Positions 48,795 to 57,561 of a DNA stretch of 64,000 nucleotides are shown piece after piece. The stretch's first letter is position 1. Every line of letters begins with the position of its first letter. Source of the DNA: Azoarcus sp. PA01. GTDB taxonomy: Bacteria > Pseudomonadota > Gammaproteobacteria > Burkholderiales > Rhodocyclaceae. The stretch lies in contig LARU01000002.1 in the NCBI GenBank assembly GCA_001274695.2, forward strand, positions 2,108,001 through 2,172,000. The letters run 5' to 3'. Made by a program: the position numbers and the translations under genes. The notes beneath the pieces were generated by a model, which worked only from the letters and a program-made list of their open reading frames with translations, had not been told where the DNA came from and did not search any database.

Positions 48795-50317
48795 TAACCC
48801 ACGAAATCGTCCTCCCGATCGTGCTGCCGGCGGTCATCGCGGCGGTGATCGCGCTGACGATGCGTCGCGATATCGCGCTGGCGCGCACCGCTTCGCTCGC
48901 CTCGGCGGTCGCGCTGCTGCTGCTCGGCATCGCGCTCGTGAGCTTGGCGAGCGACGGCAGCGTCCGCACCTACGCCCTTGGCGGCTGGCCGGCGCCGTTC
49001 GGCATCGTGCTGGTGCTCGACCGCCTGTCGGCACTGATGCTGCTGCTCACTGCGGTGCTCGCCGTCGCGGTGCTGCTGTATGCGGTGAATGGCTGGGATA
49101 CGCGCGGCAGGCATTTCCACGCACTGCTGCAGTTCCAGCTGATGGGGCTGAACGGCGCTTTTCTGACTGGCGATTTCTTCAACCTCTTCGTGTTCTTCGA
49201 AGTGCTGCTGATCGCATCCTACGGCCTGATGGCGCACGGTGGCGGTGCGCGAAGGGTGGCTGCCGGCGTCCGGTACGTGGTCGTCAATCTCGCGGCATCG
49301 GCGCTGTTCCTGTTCGCCGTCGGACTGCTGTATGCCGTCACCGGCACGCTGAACATGGCCGATCTCGCCGTCAAAGTCCCTGAGGTCGCAGCGGCCGACC
49401 AGGCCCTGCTGCGCAGCGGGGCGCTGCTGCTGCTGCTGGTCTTCGCAGTCAAGGGAGCGCTGGTGCCGCTGCACTTCTGGCTGCCGGATGCCTACGTGAA
49501 TGCGCCGGCACCGGTCGCGGCGCTGTTTGCGGTCCTGACCAAGGTCGGTGCCTACGCGATCATCCGCCTGTTCACGCTCGCGTTCGGCGAAGGGGCGGGC
49601 GACGCGGCGTGGCTCGCCGCGCCGTGGCTGATGCCGGCGGCGATGCTGACGCTGCTGCTCGGGATGTTCGGGGTGCTCGCCGCGCGCCGGCTCGCGGCGA
49701 TGGTCAGCTTCGCGGTGCTCGGTTCAATGGGTACGCTGCTGATCGCAGTCGCGCTGTTCACGCCGCCCGCGTTGTCGGCGGGACTTTACTATCTGCTGCA
49801 CTCGACCCTTGCTGCCGGCGCGCTGTTCCTCGTCGCCGATCTCGTCGCGGAGCGCCGCGCCGGCCACGGCGACGCGCTCGTCGCGGCGCCGGTGTTCGCG
49901 CAGTCGGGTCTGCTGGGCGCGCTGTTCGTGCTCGGCGCGATCGCGATGGCGGGGCTGCCGCCAATGTCCGGTTTCATCGGCAAGCTGCTGATTCTCGACG
50001 CCGCGCGCGACGCCTTCAACCGCAACTGGATCTGGAGCCTGATGCTGTCGACGTCGCTGCTGGCGATCATCGGCTTCGCGCGCGGCGGCAGCTCGCTGTT
50101 CTGGAAAAGCGCATCGTTTCCCGGCCGGCTCGACGCGCGTCAGCCGATGCGCGCGGCGCTGACGATCACGGCCGCCGCGCTGCTGCTCGCCGCCAATGCC
50201 GCGCTGGTGGTGTTTGCCGGGCCGGTCACGCGTTACCTCGATGCGACTGCGGCACAGCTGTTTGCTCCGAGCGACTACATCGATGCGGTTCTCGGCGCTG
50301 AAGGAGGCAACGAATGA
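48791..50317 (+). CDS. mrpD: Na+/H+ antiporter subunit MrpD
   Basis: A 508-residue NuoM/N-like subunit with about 14 helices. DFFNLFVFFEVLLIASYGLM near residues 127-146 carries the conserved Glu, and KGALVPLHFWLPDAYVNAPA near 221-240 the conserved Lys. GLPPMSGFIGKLLILDAARD near 391-410 is the usual late loop. The start is a TTG at 48791 overlapping the mrpC stop. It lies in the canonical order mrpC-mrpD-mrpE. Confidence 0.95.
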   Translation: MITHEIVLPIVLPAVIAAVIALTMRRDIALARTASLASAVALLLLGIALVSLASDGSVRTYALGGWPAPFGIVLVLDRLSALMLLLTAVLAVAVLLYAVNGWDTRGRHFHALLQFQLMGLNGAFLTGDFFNLFVFFEVLLIASYGLMAHGGGARRVAAGVRYVVVNLAASALFLFAVGLLYAVTGTLNMADLAVKVPEVAAADQALLRSGALLLLLVFAVKGALVPLHFWLPDAYVNAPAPVAALFAVLTKVGAYAIIRLFTLAFGEGAGDAAWLAAPWLMPAAMLTLLLGMFGVLAARRLAAMVSFAVLGSMGTLLIAVALFTPPALSAGLYYLLHSTLAAGALFLVADLVAERRAGHGDALVAAPVFAQSGLLGALFVLGAIAMAGLPPMSGFIGKLLILDAARDAFNRNWIWSLMLSTSLLAIIGFARGGSSLFWKSASFPGRLDARQPMRAALTITAAALLLAANAALVVFAGPVTRYLDATAAQLFAPSDYIDAVLGAEGGNE

Positions 50318-50829
50318 CTGGCGACCCTTCCCGCCGCCCGCCTGCCGGCTGGCTGCCGCATCCGCGCCTCGCGCTGCTGCTCGCAGTGCTGTGGCTGCTG
50401 CTGCAGAACCGCTTCACCGTCGGCGGCCTGCTCGTCGGGCTCGTGCTCGGCGTCGTCATTGCGCACGCGACGCGCAGCTTCTGGCCGCAGCGCCCGCATG
50501 TCCGCGCCTGCGGCAAAGTCTTCGCGTATCTGCTGAGGGTGTTCCGCGATATCCTCGTCGCCAACCTCGCCGTTGCGCGATTGATTCTGTTCCGCCCGGC
50601 GGCGCGCCTCGAGCCGTGCTGGATCGTCGTGCCGCTCGATCTGGAATGGCCGGAAGCGATCGCGGTTTTTGCCGCCACGATCACGCTGACGCCCGGAACG
50701 GTGAGCTGCGACCTCTCCGCCGACCGCCGCACCCTGCTCGTGCATTGCCTCGATGCGCCGGATCCGGAGGCGATAGTGCGAATTCTGAAAGAACGCTACG
50801 AGGCGCCGCTGAAGGAGATATTCGAATGA
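50314..50829 (+). CDS. mrpE: Na+/H+ antiporter subunit MrpE
   Basis: A 171-residue subunit. Two N-terminal hydrophobic segments (LALLLAVLWLLLQNRFTVGG, LLVGLVLGVVIAHATRSF) precede a soluble domain with ATITLTPGTVSCDLSADRRT near residues 122-141 and LLVHCLDAPDPE, the MrpE hallmark. ATG 50314 overlaps the mrpD stop, and its own stop overlaps mrpF (ATGA). Confidence 0.94.
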   Translation: MTGDPSRRPPAGWLPHPRLALLLAVLWLLLQNRFTVGGLLVGLVLGVVIAHATRSFWPQRPHVRACGKVFAYLLRVFRDILVANLAVARLILFRPAARLEPCWIVVPLDLEWPEAIAVFAATITLTPGTVSCDLSADRRTLLVHCLDAPDPEAIVRILKERYEAPLKEIFE

Positions 50830-51095
50830 TCGGATACGCGCTCGCATTCGGTTTCGCCGCGATCTCGGTCGCGCTGCTGCTGAACCTGTGGCGGCTCGCG
50901 ACGGGCCCGACAGTGATCGACCGGCTGCTCGCCGCGGACACGATCGTCACGAACCTCATCGCGCTGATCATCCTGTACGGGATCCGCCAGATGACGAGCA
51001 CTTACTTCGAAGCGGCGTTGCTGTTCGCGATGTTCGGCGTCATCTCGACGATCACATACTGCCGTTTCATGCTGCGCGGGGACGTCCTCGAATGA
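50826..51095 (+). CDS. mrpF: Na+/H+ antiporter subunit MrpF
   Basis: An 89-residue protein with three membrane helices. LWRLATGPTVIDRLLAADTI near residues 21-40, with the conserved GPTVIDRLLAAD, is the MrpF signature. ATG 50826 overlaps the mrpE stop and its stop overlaps mrpG. Confidence 0.94.
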   Translation: MIGYALAFGFAAISVALLLNLWRLATGPTVIDRLLAADTIVTNLIALIILYGIRQMTSTYFEAALLFAMFGVISTITYCRFMLRGDVLE

Positions 51096-51499
51096 TCGAA
51101 ACGCTGGGCGAACTGGTCGTCTCGCTGCTGATCGTCGCCGGCAGCGGCTTCACGCTGGTGGGATCGATCGGCCTCGTCAAGCTGCCCGACCTGATGACCC
51201 GCCTGCATGCCCCGACCAAGGCGACGACCGCCGGTGTCGGCGGCGTGCTGCTCGCATCGATGATCCATGTCGTCGTGCGCAGCGGCGAAGTGTCGGCGCA
51301 TGAACTGCTCATCGCGCTGTTCCTTTTTCTGACCGCCCCGATCAGCGCGCATTTCCTTGCGAAAGCCTACCTTCACCTCCACGGTGATCGCGAGCGGAAC
51401 TTTCCCCGGACGTGCAATGGGCGCGCGTGGACGGTGTTCGACGAAGCTGGCGAAGAATTGCCGCGCGAAGACAGACCGCAACCGCCGCCGCGCGTATGA
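51092..51499 (+). CDS. mrpG: Na+/H+ antiporter subunit MrpG
   Basis: A 135-residue subunit with three membrane helices; IGLVKLPDLMTRLHAPTKAT near residues 26-45 is the family signature (DxxxRLHAPTK). The C-terminus carries a hydrophilic tail (~40 residues ending RPQPPPRV). It ends the mrpA-G operon. Confidence 0.93.
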   Translation: MIETLGELVVSLLIVAGSGFTLVGSIGLVKLPDLMTRLHAPTKATTAGVGGVLLASMIHVVVRSGEVSAHELLIALFLFLTAPISAHFLAKAYLHLHGDRERNFPRTCNGRAWTVFDEAGEELPREDRPQPPPRV

Positions 51500-51546
51500 T
51501 TCGGCACCGGGCCCGCTCGGCCGACTTTTTCTGATTGCAGGTTGCC

Positions 51547-52746
51547 ATGAAACGCTCCCCCTCCGCCGGAGATCCCGGCCGGCCCGCCGCCGAGACGGAC
51601 GATACGACCACAACGCCTTCCCGCAGCGTCGCAGGCGACCAAGCCGCCCCCGGCGCCCGCAGGACGCTCGGCGTCAAGCCGGCGGCCGCCGATGCCGCGG
51701 CGAGTGACGCCGGCCCCGCCAGGAAAACCGGCCTGCGCACGCGCTTCCTGCCGTCAGCCGATCGCCGCGGCACGGGAAAGCCTCCCGAGCGCCAAGCCCT
51801 GGCCCCAGCGAAAGACGCCGAGCGCAAGCCGCGGCCGCCGCGCAAGAATTCCCCTCACCATCCCCCTTCGGTGGGCGGCGATGGTCCTGTTCGCAGGACC
51901 GCGAAGGCTCCCGCTGCCGGACGCATTTCGGACCGCCCGCGGTCCCGCCCTCCCGAGGCCGTCGCGCGTCCGCGCCCCGCCGCGCCGTCCGTTGCCGCGC
52001 CAGCGCAGACTAATGCGCCGGAAGGCGTGCGGCTGTCGAAAATCATGTCGGAGCGCGGCCTGTGTTCGCGTCGCGAGGCGGACGAGATCATCGAGCGCGG
52101 CTGGGTGTTCGTCGACGGGCAGCGGGTCAGCGAGCTGGGCATCCGCATCGACCCGAACGCCGAGATCACGCTCGCCGCGCAGGCGAAGCGCCGCCAGATG
52201 GAGCAGGTCACGATTCTGCTGCACAAGCCGGTCGGCTACGTGTCCGGGCAGCCCGAACCGGGCTTCGAGCCGGCGGTGTCGCTGATCGGGCCGGACAACC
52301 AGTTCGACCGCGCCGACGCGCAGCGCTTCCATCCTTCGCACCTGAAAGGGATCGCGCCCGCGGGACGGCTCGACATCGACTCGACCGGCCTGCTGGTGCT
52401 GACGCAGGACGGACGGATCGCGCGCCAGCTGATCGGCGACGATTCGAAAGTCGAGAAGGAATACCTCGTGAGGGTCGAAGGCAGACTGGACGAACGTGGC
52501 CTCGCGCTGCTCAACCACGGTCTCGAACTCGACGGCCGGACACTGCGTCCGACGAAAGTCGAGTGGCTCAACGAGGATCAGCTTCGCTTCGTGCTGCGCG
52601 AAGGCCGCAAGCGCCAGATCCGGCGGATGTGCGAACTGGTCGGACTGAAGGTCGTCGGCCTCAAGCGCGTGCGCATCGGGCGCGTCAAACTCGGCGACCT
52701 GCCGCTCGGGCAGTGGCGCTTTTTACGAGAAGACGAACGCTTCTGA
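51547..52746 (+). CDS. rluF: 23S rRNA pseudouridine synthase, RluF-like, with long disordered N-terminus
   Basis: A 399-residue protein. Residues 1-~160 are a Pro/Ala/Arg-rich, low-complexity extension. Then comes an S4 RNA-binding domain ([20 protein letters not shown]) and the RsuA-type catalytic domain with [17 protein letters not shown] holding the catalytic Asp. [13 protein letters not shown] [12 protein letters not shown] and the ending [13 protein letters not shown] favour RluF, which modifies U2604 of 23S rRNA, over RluB. ATG 51547 is used; a TTG lies at 51535. The last 24 bases overlap the convergent small gene. Confidence 0.85.
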   Translation: MKRSPSAGDPGRPAAETDDTTTTPSRSVAGDQAAPGARRTLGVKPAAADAAASDAGPARKTGLRTRFLPSADRRGTGKPPERQALAPAKDAERKPRPPRKNSPHHPPSVGGDGPVRRTAKAPAAGRISDRPRSRPPEAVARPRPAAPSVAAPAQTNAPEGVRLSKIMSERGLCSRREADEIIERGWVFVDGQRVSELGIRIDPNAEITLAAQAKRRQMEQVTILLHKPVGYVSGQPEPGFEPAVSLIGPDNQFDRADAQRFHPSHLKGIAPAGRLDIDSTGLLVLTQDGRIARQLIGDDSKVEKEYLVRVEGRLDERGLALLNHGLELDGRTLRPTKVEWLNEDQLRFVLREGRKRQIRRMCELVGLKVVGLKRVRIGRVKLGDLPLGQWRFLREDERF

Positions 52747-52992
52747 ACGCGGTTGCACGTCGTCGGCGAACCGGGTGCCGCGCGCTTTCGGCCGCCGCGG
52801 AGGCGGCACGCGCCGGCAGGGCAGGCTGGCCGGGTCGGTGACGCCGGATTGTTCGGTGAAAATGCCTTTCAGCGGGCAGTCGAAACCGGGCGGGCAGCCG
52901 TGCTCGCACGCACATTCCTGCTGGGTTTCGTCCAGCAGCACCAGTTCCCGTACCGCCTCGCAGCGGCCGACCGGCGAGTCGAAGAAACACAT
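52723..52992 (-). CDS. Small cysteine-rich protein of unknown function
   Basis: An 89-residue protein. ATG 52992 has GGAGG a few bases before it; the ATG at 53004 would add four residues, and the longer frame to 53274 is unlikely. Six or seven Cys: C2, C11, then a compact C27-x-C29-x3-C33-x5-C39 group within [16 protein letters not shown], and one near 58. This could bind a metal or Fe-S cluster. It has no signal peptide or membrane segment. The function is not known to me. Its 3' end overlaps rluF by 24 bases. Confidence 0.6.
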   Translation of the reverse strand: MCFFDSPVGRCEAVRELVLLDETQQECACEHGCPPGFDCPLKGIFTEQSGVTDPASLPCRRVPPPRRPKARGTRFADDVQPRSEAFVFS

Positions 52993-53156
52993 GACAACCT
53001 CCATGCTGTAGTTGCGCGAAGAGCGAATCCGTCGATTCACTGTAGTCGTCGTGGACGGCGGTCGCCGCAGCCGATCGCGGGAGTTTGATCTGACGCAATG
53101 AAACGGCGTCGGGGCAGGACGAAGGCGTCGCCTGCGCTTCACGCGTTCCGCGGTTG

Positions 53157-54356
53157 CTATTCGGCTCGCAGCGCTTCGACCGGATCGAGCCGCGCCGCCT
53201 TGCGCGCCGGCAGCACGCCGGCGAGCAGGCCGATCGCGATCGCGAGCACTTCGGCGACGACGACGAAATGCCATGGCGTGCTCACCGGCAGCGCCGGCAC
53301 GAGCAGCCCGACGAGCTGCGCGAGCCCGGCGCCGGCGAGGAGGCCAAGCGCGCCGCCGATCGCGGCCAACGCGACCGCTTCGCCGAGGAACAGGCCGAGT
53401 ATCGTCGCGCGCCGCGCGCCGAGCGCGACGAGCAGGCCGATCTCGTTCGTGCGCTCGCTGACCGCGATCGTCATGATCGTGACGATGCCGACGCCACCGA
53501 CGGCAAGCGAAATGCCGCCGAGCGCACCGACCGCCGCGGTGAGAATGTCGAGGATGTTCGACAGCCGCGCGAGCATGTCTTCCTGTGTCGTCAGCGTCAC
53601 GTCGTCCTGGCCGTGGCGCGCGGCCAGCAGCGCGCGGATCGCTTCGGCCACGGCTGCAGCCGGCGTCGTCTCCGCATAAGTGACGTCGATCTCCATCAGC
53701 CCTTCGCGGTTGTACAGCGCGAGCGCGCGTGCCGTCGGGATGTAGGCGGTGTCGTCGAGGTCGACGCCGAGAAACTGGCCTTTCTCCGCCATGACGCCGA
53801 TGACGCGGTAGCGTTCGCCGCCGATGCGCAGCCGTTCGCCGAGCGCGTTCGCATTGCCGAACAGCTCGCGCTTGAGCTTCGCACCGAGCACGACGAACGC
53901 GCGGGCGCCGGCCGGGTCGTCCGGCGGCAGGAAGCGGCCGATGCCGACCCGCATCGAGAACAGCCGGTCCATGTCGGCGCCGACGCCGTAGATGCTGGTG
54001 CGCCGCACGCGCCCGGCCGCGGAGACCTCCGAGTTGCCGTGCACGATCGGTGTCATGCCGGTGACGAGCGGCAGGCGCGCGATCGCGGCGGCGTCGTCGA
54101 GCGTGAGTTCGCGCGTCGTGCTCGGCAGCCCGGGCGGGCCCCCGCGTGCGCCCTGCCGGCCCGGCGTGACCTGGATGATGTTGGTGCCGAACTGCGTGAA
54201 TTCCTTGAGCACGAACTGGTGCAGGCCTTCGCCGATCGAGGTCAGCAGGATCACCGCGGCGATGCCGACGCCGATACCGAGCAGCGTCAGGAAGCTGCGC
54301 AGCCGGTGGGCGACGAGCGAGCGCAGCGCGAGCTGGAGGAAGTCGGCGAGGCTCAT
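53157..54356 (-). CDS. ABC transporter permease, MacB/FtsX type (second)
   Basis: A 399-residue permease with one N-terminal helix (SFLTLLGIGVGIAAVILLTS), a large periplasmic domain and three C-terminal helices (ISLAVGGVGIVTIMTIAVSE and AVALAAIGGALGLLAGAGLA among them), as in MacB-type mechanotransmission ABC systems. It lacks a fused ATPase. Its ATG overlaps the first permease's stop (ATGA). With the ATPase and membrane-fusion protein upstream it forms an exporter; the substrate is unknown (peptides, lipids or drugs are possible). Confidence 0.9.
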   Translation of the reverse strand: MSLADFLQLALRSLVAHRLRSFLTLLGIGVGIAAVILLTSIGEGLHQFVLKEFTQFGTNIIQVTPGRQGARGGPPGLPSTTRELTLDDAAAIARLPLVTGMTPIVHGNSEVSAAGRVRRTSIYGVGADMDRLFSMRVGIGRFLPPDDPAGARAFVVLGAKLKRELFGNANALGERLRIGGERYRVIGVMAEKGQFLGVDLDDTAYIPTARALALYNREGLMEIDVTYAETTPAAAVAEAIRALLAARHGQDDVTLTTQEDMLARLSNILDILTAAVGALGGISLAVGGVGIVTIMTIAVSERTNEIGLLVALGARRATILGLFLGEAVALAAIGGALGLLAGAGLAQLVGLLVPALPVSTPWHFVVVAEVLAIAIGLLAGVLPARKAARLDPVEALRAE

Positions 54357-55561
54357 CGCTTCGCCAGCGCCTGCACCGCGTCGAGGCGCGCAGCGCGGCG
54401 CGCCGGCATGACGCCGAACAGCACGCCGGTCACGATCGCCGTGCCGAGCCCGGCGTACACGGCCCAGTCCGGCGGCCAGGCCGGCAGCACCGGGAATGCG
54501 AGCCGCAGCCCCCAGGCGCCGAGGTGCCCGAGCGCGAGGCCGGCGAGCGCGCCCGCGAGCGACAGCAGCGCCGCTTCGGCGAGGAAAGCGAAGCGGATGT
54601 TGCGTCCGGTCGCCCCCAGCGCTTTCAACAGGCCGATTTCCGCGGTGCGCTGCGTGACCGCGACGAGCATCACGTTCATCACGAGGATGCCTGCGACCGC
54701 CAAGCTGATCGCGGCGATGCCGGCGACCGCGAACGTCAGCGCGCCGAGGATGCGGTCGAAAGTGCCGAGCACCGCGTCCTGCGTGATCACGGTGATGTCG
54801 AGTTCGCCGTCGCGACGCGTGCGCATGATGTCTTCGACCTGGCGCTGGGCCGAGGCGAGCGCGTCGCGGCTGCGCGCTTCGACCATCACGCGGAACAGCG
54901 TGTTGGTGTTGAACATCGCCTGCGCGGTCGCGACCGGCACGACGACAAGCTCGTCGGTGTTCATGCCCAGGCCCTGGCCGGACTTCTCGAGCACGCCGAT
55001 GACGCGCAGCCGCCGGTCGCCGACGCGGATCATGCGGCCGACCGCGGACTCTATGCCGAAGAGCTCGTCGCACAGCGTCGCACCGAGCACCGCGACCGAC
55101 GACGCGCGTTCGAGATCCTCGCGCGGCAGGAAGTGCCCCAGCCCCATGCGGTAGCCGCGGATGTCGAGGTAGTCCGCGCTGGTGCCGAGCACGAGCACTT
55201 CGCGCAGCCGTCCGCCGTACGCGATTTCGGAATTGCCGAGCGTCAGCGGCGTGATGCGCTGCACGTCGGGTGCACGCAGCAGCGCCGCGGCGTCGCGCAC
55301 CGTGAGGTCGCGCGGCGTGCTCGTGAACAGGCTGCCGAGACCGACGCCGCCGGTTTCCGAACGCCCGGGCAACACGATGATGAGGTTGCTGCCGAGCGCG
55401 GAGAACTCGTTGACGACGTAACGGCGCGCCCCGTCGCCAAGCGCCGTCAGCACGACGACCGCGGCGACGCCGATCGACATCGCGAGGATCATCAGCGCGG
55501 TGCGCAGCGGATAGCCGGTGGCCGCGCGCGTCGCGAAGCGCAGGGTGTCGGCGGGCGTCAT
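54353..55561 (-). CDS. ABC transporter permease, MacB/FtsX type (first)
   Basis: A 402-residue permease built like its neighbour: [20 protein letters not shown] near residues 19-38, a periplasmic MacB-PCD domain ([36 protein letters not shown]), then three C-terminal helices with [20 protein letters not shown]. The two permeases are clearly related and probably arose by duplication, forming a heterodimer. Starts one base before the ATPase stop. Confidence 0.9.
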   Translation of the reverse strand: MTPADTLRFATRAATGYPLRTALMILAMSIGVAAVVVLTALGDGARRYVVNEFSALGSNLIIVLPGRSETGGVGLGSLFTSTPRDLTVRDAAALLRAPDVQRITPLTLGNSEIAYGGRLREVLVLGTSADYLDIRGYRMGLGHFLPREDLERASSVAVLGATLCDELFGIESAVGRMIRVGDRRLRVIGVLEKSGQGLGMNTDELVVVPVATAQAMFNTNTLFRVMVEARSRDALASAQRQVEDIMRTRRDGELDITVITQDAVLGTFDRILGALTFAVAGIAAISLAVAGILVMNVMLVAVTQRTAEIGLLKALGATGRNIRFAFLAEAALLSLAGALAGLALGHLGAWGLRLAFPVLPAWPPDWAVYAGLGTAIVTGVLFGVMPARRAARLDAVQALAKR

Positions 55562-56260
55562 TCAGGCGGGCGAAGCGGCGTCCGCACGCAGGTCGGCGAC
55601 GAGCGCGCCGTCTTCCATCATCAGCCGGCGCCGCGCCCGCCCGCCCATCACGGGATCGTGCGTGACGACGATCAGCGTCACGCCCGACGCGTTCAGGCTC
55701 TCGAGCAGCGCGGTGACGTCCTGGCCGGTCGCGCGGTCGAGGTTGCCGGTCGGCTCGTCGGCGAGGATCATCGCCGGGCGCATGATCGTCGCGCGCGCGA
55801 TGGCGACGCGCTGGCGCTGGCCGCCGGACAGTTCGTCGGGGCGATGATCGGCGCGCGTGTCGAGACCGAAGTTCTGCAGCGCTTCGGCGACGCGCGGGCC
55901 GCGCTCGGCGGACGGCACGCCGGCCAGCATCAGCGGCAGCGCGATGTTCTCGGCGGCGGTGAGGCGCGGCACGAGATGGAAGCTCTGGAACACGAAGCCG
56001 ATGCGGTTGCGCCGGACTTCGGCCTGCTCGTCGGCAGTGAGCGTCGTCACGTCGCGCCCTTCGAGCCGGTAGGTGCCGCCATTCGGCCGGTCGAGCAGGC
56101 CGAGCAGGTTCAGCAACGTGGACTTGCCCGAACCCGACGGCCCCATCACCGCGACGTATTCGCCGGCCGCAATCGCGACCGTCACGGCGTGCAGCGCATG
56201 GACTTCGCTGTCGCCGAGCTTGAAGACGCGTTCGATGCCGGAGAGTTCGATCTGCGCCAT
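55562..56260 (-). CDS. ABC transporter ATP-binding protein, MacB/LolD type
   Basis: A 232-residue ATPase. Walker [21 protein letters not shown] is near residues 36-55, [20 protein letters not shown] near 85-104 is the MacB/LolD-typical Q-loop, the signature [17 protein letters not shown] is near 140-156, Walker [13 protein letters not shown] near 161-172 and the H-loop VVTHDP near 195. ATG 56260 is used; the open frame upstream lies in the fusion-protein gene. Confidence 0.94.
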   Translation of the reverse strand: MAQIELSGIERVFKLGDSEVHALHAVTVAIAAGEYVAVMGPSGSGKSTLLNLLGLLDRPNGGTYRLEGRDVTTLTADEQAEVRRNRIGFVFQSFHLVPRLTAAENIALPLMLAGVPSAERGPRVAEALQNFGLDTRADHRPDELSGGQRQRVAIARATIMRPAMILADEPTGNLDRATGQDVTALLESLNASGVTLIVVTHDPVMGGRARRRLMMEDGALVADLRADAASPA

Positions 56261-56267
56261 GGCCGTT

Positions 56268-57440
56268 TCAGCGCGCCGCACGTGCGTCGTTTTCCGGCTC
56301 GACGCGCGCGCCGGGCTTGACGCCCTCGCGTTCGAGCGAGCTGACGATGCGATCCCCGGCGACGAGCCCGTCGAGCACTTCGGTGTAGTCCCAGTTCGCC
56401 ACCCCGGGCTTGATCTCGCGCGCTTCGAGCGTGCCGTCCGATTCGCGATAACGCAGCACCTGGTTACCTTCCTGCAGCGTCGCGGTCGGGATGCGCAGCA
56501 CGTTCTCGCGCACTTCGAGGACGATTTCTGCGTCGGCGCTGTAGCCGACGAGCAGGCCGCGCGCTTCGAGCGGCCGGACGAACTCGAGATCGACATCGAC
56601 CGTGCGCGCCTGCTTCTCGACAGCGGTGATGTAAGGTGCGACGCGCTTGACCGTCGCGTCGAACACTTTTCCCGGCAGCGCGTCGAGGGTCACGCGGGCG
56701 CGCTGGCCGGGATGGATTTTCGGCGCGTCGATCTCGTCCATCGGCGCCTTGACGTACAGGCAGCTGTCGTCGATCAGGTCGATCGCCGGCGGCGTCGGCA
56801 CGCCCGGCGGGGACGGCGTCGAATATTCGCCGAGCTCGCCGGTGATCTTCGCGACCGTGCCGGCGAACGGTGCGATCAGCACGGTGCGCTGCCGGTCGGT
56901 CGCAGTCGCGTCGATCTGCGCTTCGGCGGTGCGCGTGTCGGCGCGCGCGGTTTCGCAAGCGGCTCGGAGGGCCCGGGCTTCGGTGCGGGCCTGCTCCTCG
57001 CGCGACGCCGAGATGAAATTGCGCTGGAAGAGTTCGCTCTGGCGGGCCGCTTCGCGTTCGGCATTGTCGGCCTGCGTGCAGGCTTCCTGCACGCGGCGGC
57101 GCGCGGTCTCGAGCTGCGCACGGTTGACGGCGAGCCGGGCGTCCTGGTCGGCGTTCCACAGCCGCATCAGCACCTGCCCGGCTTCGACCCGGTCGCCTTC
57201 CTCGACGCCGAGGAAATCGATGCGCCCGCCGATGATCGTCGACAGCTTGGTGCGCTGGCACGCTTCGATTTCGCCGGCGCGCGTGTTCGACAGCGTCGCC
57301 TCGACGAGGCCATGCCGGACTTCGACGAGCCGCACCGCGACCGGTTTGGGGCGAGTGAACCACCAGACGACGGTGGCGACGAGCGCGAGGACGACGAGGG
57401 TGACGACAACCGCGCGCACGCGGCGAAGGAGGGGAGTCAT
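56268..57440 (-). CDS. Periplasmic membrane-fusion protein, MacA/HlyD type
   Basis: A 390-residue adaptor with an N-terminal anchor (AVVVTLVVLALVATVVWWFT) and a lipoyl/barrel-sandwich domain (GRIDFLGVEEGDRVEAGQVL). An alpha-hairpin coiled coil rich in E, A, Q and R follows, then beta domains (APFAGTVAKITGELGEYSTP). It links the inner-membrane ABC pump encoded just downstream to the outer membrane or periplasm. No TolC-type gene is in the window. Confidence 0.92.
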   Translation of the reverse strand: MTPLLRRVRAVVVTLVVLALVATVVWWFTRPKPVAVRLVEVRHGLVEATLSNTRAGEIEACQRTKLSTIIGGRIDFLGVEEGDRVEAGQVLMRLWNADQDARLAVNRAQLETARRRVQEACTQADNAEREAARQSELFQRNFISASREEQARTEARALRAACETARADTRTAEAQIDATATDRQRTVLIAPFAGTVAKITGELGEYSTPSPPGVPTPPAIDLIDDSCLYVKAPMDEIDAPKIHPGQRARVTLDALPGKVFDATVKRVAPYITAVEKQARTVDVDLEFVRPLEARGLLVGYSADAEIVLEVRENVLRIPTATLQEGNQVLRYRESDGTLEAREIKPGVANWDYTEVLDGLVAGDRIVSSLEREGVKPGARVEPENDARAAR

Positions 57441-57561
57441 CGGCTTTCAATCGGCATTTTTCGCCGATGATCCGCCGATGGCCGCAGCGGCGCAACCGCG
57501 ATTCCGGCTGCCGCGGCCGGACCGGCGCGCGGTCGTGCCGAGCCGCTCGCGGACGGGCCGC

